Positions 52,301-61,729 of a stretch of 64,000 nt of DNA are shown here, piece after piece (the stretch's first letter is position 1; each line of letters starts with the position of its first letter). The notes beneath the pieces were generated by a model. That model was not told where the DNA came from. It searched no databases and was given only the letters and a program-made list of their open reading frames with translations. Position numbers and translations under genes: made by a program. The stretch lies in NCBI GenBank assembly GCA_019914945.1, contig CM034103.1, positions 11,656,001 through 11,720,000 of the forward strand, written 5' to 3'. The DNA is from Typha latifolia (lineage: Eukaryota > Streptophyta > Magnoliopsida > Poales > Typhaceae).

Positions 52301-55300
52301 TGTTTGAGTAAAAAGTTGTCTATATATAGATTTTACAAATAACAATAAGCAAATAACACTCTAAACAATTGCAAAGATATATATATATATAAACTTAAAC
52401 ACCATAAATAGCAAATGTATAATAAAAATAATTGATTAATTTCTTCAAGGAGGAACTGCACTGATACATGTGTCTATATAATATGTCACTGATATTCGCA
52501 TCAATCAAGTATATATCTCTAAGTATCTAGCCTTTAGTCTATGCCTTACATTTTTCTTATCTTAACATTCGATTTCATATTAGTTTGGGTTTTAATATAT
52601 CTGAGTCTCTGATATGAGATGTACCCTTTTGGACTCTTCTAAGATTTCATCTATTGGGTCTTATCAACAAATTTTCTTTTGCATCAAGTGGTGACAGCAT
52701 CACCATATTAGCATTAATTGGTAGAAGAGCACGACCTCCACAGATTTTCATTGGCCTCGCCCCTGACTTATATTCATTCTGATGAGAATTTTTAAAAACA
52801 AAAGCCTAAAAATCAAAGTTCTGAAAGCAAGTTCCATGCAGAAATCATCAAACAAAGCCTCTCAAATTCTCTTTTCCAAAACACATTGTATACCAGCCCC
52901 AATGACTTTTGTCCTGAAGTTACATCCCCTTATGGTACATAAGATCAACACAATTTAAGGGGAAGAGCTGCCTGATGAGAGTCTAATCCCATTCAGCTAA
53001 AACATGAACAAGAAGTGGCAGAAGTAGTTTCAGAGTTTGTTTCCATGATGGAAAAAGCAAAATTAAGAACTTACTAAAGAAAAGCCGTAGTATGTATTAT
53101 GGAATTGTAACTTAACAAGATTATGCAATTTATTCAAAATATAATGCAAGGAAAAAAGTCCCAGTTAAAATAATAAAAATTGAAAATAAAAACTATAAAA
53201 ATGCATGTATATAATACTCAATATTGAGTATTTAGGTATCCAGTCTTTACTTGGCCCTTACCACCTCAAAATATAACTCAACCTTTGACTCACATTCTAG
53301 GGGGTAAATGTTCATCAGTGTGGACCCTAGTTACTAACTAATTGGATTCTTAAACTCCCCAGACAACTTCCTATAAAGATAAATGTATAAATAGAGAACA
53401 ATAAGATCTCCTACATGATTTCTTTTCATTCACTTAGACAAGAAGTGAGCTTCATTAGATCTGTCATTCTGGACTGGCAATATCTTCATTTTGATCCAAC
53501 GATGCTACTAGCAGCAAAGTTAGATCTTGGGTCATGATAAAATTAGTGGTGCACAAAATGTAATGTTAATCTTTGTCACTTTTCACCTTTGCTTTTATTA
53601 GATCATATCCAACCATAAATATGCAAAGTATAAATTTGCACCTTAAGCACAACAATCAATGAAGAAAAGTGAAGAAAAAAAAATTGAGCTCTTCCAGTGA
53701 TGTTGGAAAAATTTAAGGTATCACCATAAAGTTAATTAATAGAAGAAAATATTAAACAGTAATTTCTGCATGTAACACAGCAGTAACTTACAAGGTATTA
53801 AACAGTAATTTCCAACAAGTGCTAACATACAAGGTATATATAATAAAACCAAGAATTATTATATGATAAGCTAGCAAATAAAAAAGAATAGGACCACTAT
53901 ATCAGGCTTCAACTTTGGCATGTAAACAGCTTCAAGAGAATGTAATAATATCAAACTAAAAATAGTTAATTTACATGAAATCATCATAGGTAAATACAAA
54001 GAAAAAATGGTTAGCTTGACCATAGAAGAGTGTACCCATTATGTCCACTTACTTGCTTGCCTCTTCGGCAGCTCCATTTCCACCATGACCATCACAAATG
54101 CCAAATAGACCAAACTGCATAGAAAGAATATAATAAGAACAACTAAAAGAAAGAACTCAGCTTGAAATTAATTTCAAGCATAGGACCAATGATCAAGATT
54201 GGCTAGTTAATTTTGGTCTATTTTGAGGTCTATTTCAAGTCAAACTAAACAAGAGCCTTCAATGAGCTGCTCGACAAGAGTAAGCAAAGAAAATCAAACA
54301 AAGCATAAAGAAAGGGCTGAACTAAGTACAATTCAAGGTTGCATGATGTCTAACTCGAAACTTTATTATATGTATTTACAAGATATATGAACCCTACTAA
54401 GCCAAGCTTGATCAAGCCAGTCTGTATTCATCTTCAGCTTGAATCAGTTTCAAGCCTAAGAAGTATGATGAAGCTTTGGGCTCATTTCAATTGAAGAGCT
54501 CAATCAATCATAATACAGATTATAGAGCAAGTTATAACTGTGTTCAAACAGCTTGTTTATGTTAGCAGCCCTATGGTTAACTACAAGAACTGATGAAATG
54601 TGATAATATTAGACCTGTTCAACACCAGAAAGGGGATACTGGCAAAAGAACATGTCCTCCATTGGAAGTGTCTTCCCACCTTGACGGATTGCCATGGGAT
54701 CAGAAGCCATACCAACTCCAGCAGGTATTCGGTGCTCAATATGAATCTGAACCTGCAGTACGGGCAATAAAATTGCAAATTTGTCATTGATATACAATCT
54801 TGAGGTGACAAAATATAGTCATATATTACAAGGTAACCAAATAGCTTCTATGCACAAATTAATGAAATATTAAATATAAAAAGAGAATAGGACTGGCAAA
54901 ATTAATGACATCAATTACAATAAAGACGCACCAAAGCAGTGAGATGGAATATGAGAAGAAAAAATTACTTAGCTCCATTGATAAAGGAGCACATGCCTAT
55001 ATAGGAGGAGCATAGATAATAAGGTTCTTGATACACAATAAGGTTCTTGATGGACAATAATATATATTCTTAAATTAGGATGAAAGGAAATCTTATAATA
55101 CCTCAGAAGTATAGTGCTCATTCGATCTATGGATAGTTTAAAATACAAAATTTTCTTTGAACTTACAGATACTTTTGAAGAAGTGCCAAGAGTCATGATG
55201 TCTCCATCTGCAAGTTCAGCAGGCTCACTCCAACGCCTAGATCCAACATCTGGATGGTGGACTGCCTTAGAGTTCAAAAATGTTCCATTTAAGCTTCCTA

Positions 55301-58300
55301 CATCTACCAGCTCCCATCTGGAAGTCTGCAACCAACCAAGTTAAATAGATAGAACGTGAGCAAAAGGATAACCTGGTTGCTATAGAAACTTAGGGAGTAG
55401 CAAGTTAGAGATGAAGGCCAACTAGTGAGGGGAAAAAATGATTCTGAAGAAGTTTATCAAATGTGTGTAAAGTGCTAAAAACTCAGTTAATCACGTTGAC
55501 ACCTTATTATAGGGTTCTTTATTTAAATTTCATCTTTGTTTGTATACCCTTTAACACATGATTTTTTTCATGGATACCTCAGGTTACTTTTTGACAATTA
55601 TAAATTAAAATATTAATGAGTAATAGATAAATTGACATAAATACCCTCGATCAAAATAAATGTATGCAAATAAGAATAAGGGTATTTCTGTCTTTTCACA
55701 GTTACATTAATGACTTTTAACTGTGGTTAGGTTTGAGGGGTATCTATGCAAAAAAACCATGGTATAAAGGGATATCCATGTAGAAACCAAGTGTTTTACG
55801 GGATACATGCAAATATCAACTTTCAAGGGGTACACATGAAATTAAGAAATTTTAGAATGGTATATATGCAAAAAAAAACCCTTCTTACAAGTAATCACAA
55901 CTCAGAAGGTATAGAAAGGTGGTAGAAGAGCAGTGAGCTTGCTATAAAAATACTTACCTTCATGTTCCAGTTTATAATTGCATGCTTTCCTGAAACCTCA
56001 GAGTCCTTCAATAATAAACCGCTTGGGGGAACCCTTCCAAGAGTAAGTGGAAGCATTGAAGTACTTGATGATTGCTGGGAACAGCAAAGCCCACGAGAAG
56101 GACCATCTATAACCTCCAGGGTTAGGCTGCTTCCTGCACTTCTCACAAAGAATGGATGACATGATCCAGAGAAGCCAAGTTCTAAAAGGTGGCAAGATCT
56201 AGTGAAAAATATAATCAAAATAACATATTAAGGAAAAGAGCTTACGTAACGAAATATCCTTGACCTCAATGGCCTGATTTCTCCCACTGTCACTAATGTG
56301 TTTTACATCATCCTTATTATACTTTGTTACATGCTTTGCATCTGAAGCTGGCCAATTTAATGCTGCTGTCCGCTTAAGTGTATAATTGACTTGCACATCC
56401 TCAGACGTACCATTTGAAACATCAAGTACCAGACTATCTCCTGCAGCAATGAAATCATTATTCCCTGAGTAAGGAGCACAAGAAGATAACAAATGACTAG
56501 AACTTCTAAGGTTGAATAAAATGACAGAACTACCTAGGTTGAATTATATAATTAAGTACCTTGACTGATACGAGATTCAGTTGGATGGATCCTCTTTTTA
56601 TTGGCAAAAACATGAGTTCGAGGTGGAGGCAAAGTCCTATTTTCATCTATTTGAATCCTTGCTTCCTCAACAACATTTCTAGCAAAATCATAGCTTTGGC
56701 CTGAAGAATCATCCAAATTCTCAGAGAAAAGTGGCCTGTTGAGATCATTAGTCTGCAAGAGAGAAGAGACTGATTAGAAATCTACTATGAAACTAATTTA
56801 CATAAAGTGCAAGTCTACCATTGCAGTTAATTGAGTAATTGGCAATCTAATAGCATGTAATCAGGACAGTACAACAGTGGATCAATTAAAAGAACTATCA
56901 GAATATGACCAACAACCATCTTAAAAGATATTGGGAAATTATTAAAATTGAAGAACAATTACCTGCTAACATTGACAGTTAAAAGTGCCTGTGAATTAAG
57001 AAAAATCACCTCAAAATTGCTGGAGTCAAATCAACAAAGGAAGAGATAATTGGTGTCAAATTTGCAAAAACAACAATAATAAATTTGACATTCTACAGAA
57101 AGGTCCATTACAGTCTTCCCCATTACTGCACTAAAAATCAGCTGAAATACGCACCAGCATTTGAGAGTTATTTTGATCTACTCACTAGCACAAGAACAGT
57201 CGCACAATGCATTTGAGACTTATTCTCATTAAAGTACTACCTGTGGCTATACAGATCAATTATAGTGATACACTGATACTACAGAGTACAGACAATCCTT
57301 GAGACCTGGCCAAAAGATCATGGATACACTATACTGAAGTACACTAAACCATTAACATATTGATATCCAATAGCTGGTGACAGCCCATACTCGATAAGAA
57401 GAAGAATAGAAGCAAACTAACACAACCTTCCTGATAGAACAATGAAACAGATGACAGTAAAAGATTATGTAACCATCTGTGAGACCTCAACAAAGAGTCA
57501 TACTTAATTATACTAAAGTACACTAAACAATCAATATATTGATATTAAAAAATAGCAACCCATGCCCAATAAGAAGAAAAAAAAACTAAAACAAAAACTT
57601 TCCTGATAGATCCATGAAAGAATGAAACAGATGAGACCAAAAGATTATATGAGCTATATCCTGAAAGGAAAAATAAAATCAACAAACTTCTCCTTCAAGC
57701 TTCATAAAAACATAACATCAGGAAAAAAAGTCGAAACAACTAGATAAGAACTCTAAAAGTCCTAATGAAGCATGACTCATTATTCCTTGAACTTGTACAT
57801 TAATAGAATATGAGTATAAAAGATAGCTATTGCAGAGCACCATAAATAAAGGACCCATATACATTAAGAAAAAAAAATATATATAGCATAAGGTTTGGAG
57901 GAAAGCCAACTGCTGCCGAACTACATGAATTGTCTTAAAAGCTTTCTAGCATTACAGAAAAATAACATCCAGATTTCTTACATCCTGAATTTATATGATA
58001 AATCCACCAGCTTAGCAAAGATATATAAAAGGAATAATTTCGCTCAAATTTTCTAAACTATCATTGTTTTTTATATACACTCTCTAAACTTCTTTATTAC
58101 TCATATACTCTCTGAATTAAGAAAACTATCCACATATTACCCCTTGAACCAAGAAAAAAAAGTAACTATACATACCTCTAAACCAAAAGTTTTAATTCAG
58201 GGAGTGTATGTGATAAAAAAAAAAAAGATTCACAGAGTATATTTAAAAAATGGTGATAGTTTAAGCCTTTAAGAGGTCAAAGTGAAATTATCCCTATATA

Positions 58301-60360
58301 TAATGAATATTAATATGACATATGTATTCAATTGATCCCCTATTGCTAATCAAATATATATCATATCCACTAAGAACTGAAGAGAAAATGTCCAACCAAA
58401 TCAAATTATAAAATAATTATATCCAGAGTTCACTAGTCACTGAAAACTGAATATCTCATATCTGGTAGAAAAGAAAAATTAAGAAGTTCCTTTGTCCACA
58501 TTCCAATCATTAGACACTGTGGAGAGGAGATAGAAAGTTACAAACCACATGGTTCTAGAAAGTTGTTTCTTGGGTGCAATTAACCCTCTAAATTTCCTGG
58601 CAATGAAAAGAAAATCAAGAGTTTTCTTCCTTTGAGAAAACAATAATAATAAAATAGATAGAGGTAGACATCATGGTGCTATTGGTGTCCAAGGGAGGAT
58701 GAACAGCTAGTCACATAAGAAACCCATTTGATTCCAGATAATTGGAATGCTTGTAATTTTTAATTAAGTTGGTCTACTTTCAAAGTTTTGGATGCATGCA
58801 AAATAAAGTCCAGCTGTACGAGGCCACCAGCGTCCAGAAATCAGATTTTGCTCCCAAGGTCATGGATGTCCACAACAGAATATGTTGGAAATCTTTCATG
58901 GGATGTTACTGAAGATGAATTGAAAAGGCTCTTTGCTGATTGCAAAACTTCATCCATTTTGGGACAGACAAGGAGACAGGTGACGTCAAAGGCTATGCAC
59001 ACATCGACTTTATTTTAGGATGTGTTTTTCTGCAATACCATTATCAACTACCGCATTTTGACCTACAACCAAATGGCTGAAGATTGAAATGCAGTTGTTG
59101 GCTACATAAGAGATCTCAAATTGTTAGTTTATGACTTCATGTTAAGCAAATTTATGTTTACTTCTGTGACCATGTATTGCTGACTATTCTTATATCCCTA
59201 CATTTGAAGTCCATCCACAGCCTATAAGGTTGCTTCTGCGAAAGATTTACATGTCACAGCATGGCTCATGGCGGCATCTTTCTGATGGACCTTTCTGCCA
59301 AAGATTTAAATGTCACTACATGACTCATGCAGCCATACTTCAAGAGAAAAACACTAAAAGAAAAGGATAATACATTCTTAGATAACTAGATATCAGTAAG
59401 ATCACTATGATATCAATTTTCTGAATAAAAAGGGCTAAGAAACAATACTGACTCACTCGATAGATGCCAACAATCAAGTATTAAAAATAAAAAATTTAAC
59501 CTTGCATTTACTAAGGTATGATTCGCCGCAAGAATCAATCCCAAGAACAGAGAGTACCCAGAAAATATAAGACAATAAAGGATAAAGAACCCTAACATGC
59601 ATCAACACAAAGCCCACCATTACCACAAATCGATACGCTTGACCATTTCTATCATGTAGTCCATGTTTAAAAGAATATATTACTTTAGGATTTGGCATCA
59701 GGGTACGATTCCCCACAAGATCAGACGAGACAACAAAAACATGCAAGTAAACAAATGAAGATAAAGCGGGATAAAGAATCAGTTGTGATGATTATTTTGA
59801 TCACCCAATCCATTCTAAAACATTCGCCCAAATGGTCCAATGCACCACAATCACCGAACCCAAAATTTACGATATATCCGAAATCTACGATATTGACTAT
59901 GTCGATCACGCAATCCGTGTCCAAAAATATCTAACACACATAACGAAGCATAAGACCTTCCATTGGCTAAGAGGCTCCGATCGCCCAGAATAATCGAGCC
60001 CAAAAACCAAAATTTGCTCAAATATAAGACAAGAAAGCATGCATCAGAGAAGAACCCAGCAATCGCCATAAAAAATTCATGTCTAAAAAACACACGACCT
60101 CGCATTGGCCCAAAGGGACCCGATTCACCACATGAACCAAACAACTCTAGAGAAATGTAAAGACTAAACAGGAAGAGGGCATTGCGTTCTCTTACGCTGG
60201 CGGTGTTCGCGGAGGAGACGCGGCGTGAGGAGGCGGGGGGGGAGAAAATGCGCCATGGGCGGCAGACGAGAAGGAGGAAGAGGACGAGGACGAGGACGAG
60301 GGCGAGCATGATGAGGAGGGAGACGCTTAGGAGACTCGTAGCCATCTCCGTTGCCCCCAT
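46397..60360 (-). CDS. KAPP: Kinase-associated protein phosphatase (KAPP): FHA + PP2C
   Basis: Membrane-anchored type 2C phosphatase whose FHA domain binds phosphorylated receptor-like kinases such as CLAVATA1 or BRI1-type kinases and damps their signalling (family knowledge). Thirteen exons: 60196-60360, 56560-56752, 56246-56464, 55958-56181, 55167-55325, 54615-54752, 54053-54114, 49485-49620, 48754-48848, 46989-47104, 46769-46898, 46640-46694, 46397-46555. Phase holds at every join; 616 residues against about 580 in Arabidopsis. A signal anchor is at about 10-33 (LLIMLALVLVLVLFLLL). The FHA domain is at about 240-330, with LGRVPPSGLLLKDSEVSGKH and SLNGTFLNS. PP2C runs from about 345 on: LPMEDMF, CDGHGGNGAA, ANVGDSACV, SDGLWDV and TKDNTSVVFLDFDT, so the metal-site aspartates are present. 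The start could also be the Met at 60345. Introns 1 (3.4 kb) and 7 (4.4 kb) are loaded with insertions. Confidence 0.95.
47470..47830. other. Unidentified GC-richer patch in KAPP intron 9
   Basis: A block of about 350 bases in the intron is less AT-rich than its surroundings, with strings such as GGGAGGGGGAGTTGCCC and GGGCACCATGGGCAAGCACC. It reads like a transposon remnant, but I see no terminal repeats or coding match. Confidence 0.3.
50225..50671. mobile_element. Mutator-like MITE with 9-bp target duplication
   Basis: A 447-base element with long terminal inverted repeats: the left end is GAAAAATTTGCATATGGCAC and the right end, reverse-complemented, is GAGAAATTTGCATATAACAC. The match goes on for about 50 bases. 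It is flanked by identical 9-base direct repeats, TAACTTTAA, at 50216-50224 and 50672-50680. A 9-bp duplication with long inverted ends is the mark of Mutator-like elements. It has no coding capacity and lies in KAPP intron 7. Confidence 0.85.
51027..51365 (-). repeat. LTR (3' copy in element sense)
   Basis: 339-base terminal repeat. It shares with the other copy the segments TTTCACACCTCCATTCTCAA, CCCAAAACTCA, AACACCATAAATAGCAAATG and AATATGTCA. Confidence 0.75.
51417..51776. repeat. Tandem duplication inside the LTR element
   Basis: Two degenerate units with a period of about 180 bases lie between the LTRs. Matching segments include TCAAGCCAAATATCA, AAGGATAG(A/G)TTTCACAC, TTCACCCTCAAG and CCTTAG/CCTTGG ends. 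Confidence 0.65.
52153..52503 (-). repeat. LTR (5' copy in element sense)
   Basis: 351-base terminal repeat that pairs with 51027-51365. It has gained a short TA run near 52378-52391. The primer-binding-like site lies six bases to its left. Confidence 0.75.
55511..55884. mobile_element. Probable MITE with long inverted repeats
   Basis: An inverted-repeat element in KAPP intron 4. The left part has AACACATGATTTTTTTCATG followed by GATACC. The reverse complement of the right part has AACACTTGGTTTCTACATGG followed by ATATCC, and both ends read GGGTT. Flanking 9-mers CTTATTATA and CTTCTTACA are alike but not identical. Phrases like TATATGCAAAA recur inside. Its style matches the 50225-50671 element, though the sequence is only loosely related. 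Confidence 0.45.
58031..58294. mobile_element. Probable Mutator-like MITE
   Basis: A 264-base element in KAPP intron 1 with inverted ends: left GGAATAATTTCGCTC, right (reverse-complemented) GGGATAATTTCACTT. Similarity goes on inward (AAACTATCA(T/C)(T/C), ATATACTCT). Flanking 9-mers TATATAAAA and TATATATAA agree at 7 of 9 positions, but the context is low-complexity. Confidence 0.6.
58800..59018 (+). pseudogene. Frameshifted RRM fragment (PHIP1-like) in KAPP intron 1
   Basis: On the strand opposite to KAPP, one frame reads YVGNLSWDVTEDELKRLFAD, a typical RRM start with RNP2. After a small deletion near 58957-58961 the next frame reads GTDKETGDVKGYAHIDF, the matching RNP1 half. The two halves together are one RRM similar to what I recall of the phragmoplastin-interacting protein PHIP1. 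No intron, start region or rest of the gene is present, so this is a captured or retroposed piece and not a gene. Confidence 0.7.
59490..60150. repeat. Degenerate tandem repeats at the 5' side of KAPP intron 1
   Basis: Three or so decayed units of about 150-230 bases. Recurring segments include GCATTGGCCCAAAGGG / CCATTGGCTAAGAGG / CAAATGGTCCAATGC, TCCGATCGCCC / CCGATTCACC / TACGATTCCCC, and CATGTCTAAAAA / CGTGTCCAAAAA / CATGTTTAAAAG. They start within 50 bases of exon 1's donor. Confidence 0.5.
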
Positions 60361-61729
60361 CGATCGCGCGAGCGACAGACCAAGAAGAGCGCCTTGAAAA
60401 GGTCGCACAACCTCCGCTTCGTTCATTCCCACCACGATGCCTCCCCTATAAAATTTCTTTCTTCCGTATTTTCTTTTCCGCTGCCCTCTTGAGCTTATTT
60501 CCCCTTCTTGCAAGGGCTTTTATGTAAATGGGAAGGATGCACTTTTCTTTTCTACCTTTCAAGTTTTAACCCCCTAATTAACCCGAAAAGACTGAATTAC
60601 CCCCCTTACAATTTATAATAACCAGTTGTATAAAAGAACCCTTTTTATTATGAGAATTGAATTGAATCTTACACTTATTTCACCCCCAAATCACTTTTAT
60701 TTTCAATTTTCATGATTATAAACATCCTAAATCATAAAGATTTGTGGACCAAAAAAATGTCAATATTTAATATTCTAAGAGAGAAGTTATATTTACTGTT
60801 ATATTTGGACCAAAAAAAAAAAACTAGCTATCACAGGGTTAAGTGTCACACATGAAAATTCACTAGTTCACTAAAAGAGAGTAGAATATATTATTTCTAT
60901 ATAAATATAGAGGAAGATATTACGAAAATAATAATATGAAAGTCATATTTTATCTTGAAAACTACTTAATTAATAATTAATATTTTATTTTTATCTTCTG
61001 GTTCAAATCCATTTGTCCTTTCTCTAGAAAAAATAATAATAATTAGTGATATATATGTAGATTTTCCAAATGTTAAACCACCTACCAGCCTACCACAATG
61101 TTGATTGGAAATATGAGATTAGACTAAAAACATGTGGAGGAGATATTTTTCTCAAGGGGCAGGAAGAGAAGTGACTAATGAAGAGATGTATTATTAATGT
61201 CTTACTTGCAAGCTTTCCATGCATTGAAAGAAAATATAATTCAAAGTGAACATATGCACACTCGCATAGGACATATAAATGTGTGCTTAAAATGCATGGT
61301 AGAATTGTCTTGGAAGAGGACTTACAAGTTTCATATGCAGAATCAAACATATGCCTATGGTAAGCCCCACAAACAGAGAGCGGAGAATTAACACTGGAAA
61401 GACAAGAAGGTCGGACTTAGGGGAACCGACGAGAAATAGGAACTCTGGAGAAATTTAACACAACGTTTCATGTACAATACTACGTCTTCCCGGCAATATC
61501 GAGTCTTAGTATTAGTATTAAAAGGATAATAACAGTCTAAAATATCATCAACTATTGAGAAGAAGAGATATAGGTGACAAAGGAGCCCTTCAAATGCTGG
61601 AGAAGAAGTAGAGCTAATTGTTAGTTGTGCAGCATCCATCAATGCACTGGTGAGGACATGTGGACAAAATTTGCAAAGCTCAACCACTTGATTCTTTGGC
61701 TAAGTGGCATATTGATTCTTGACAATTGC
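60361..61729. other. KAPP promoter and 3' region of the right-edge gene
   Basis: A GC-richer KAPP leader up to about 60500, then AT-rich spacer without coding sequence. From about 61390 it is likely the 3' UTR of the minus-strand gene that ends at 61730. No clear TATA box for KAPP was seen. Confidence 0.45.

Larger units (their letters stand above)
51027..52503 (-). mobile_element. Non-autonomous LTR retrotransposon (TRIM/copia-like)
   Basis: Two direct repeats, 51027-51365 and 52153-52503, flank about 790 bases that code for nothing. Each repeat begins TGTGAAA and ends GCATCA on the plus strand. On the minus strand the LTR reads TGATGCGGAT to TTTCACA, the normal TG...CA form. Next to the 5' LTR (minus sense) is TGATATCATAGCAATGG (52130-52146), close to the TGGTATCAGAGC initiator-Met tRNA primer site. 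Next to the 3' LTR is a purine tract CAAGGAGAA (51366-51374). The LTRs differ at many positions, roughly one in five by eye, so the insertion is old. No clear 5-bp target duplication was found. It sits in KAPP intron 7. Confidence 0.78.

Noticed and set aside
58788..59018. A short intact RRM gene on the plus strand in KAPP intron 1
   Set aside because: The RRM is split between two frames by a small deletion and the rest of a gene is absent, so it is annotated as a pseudogene fragment.
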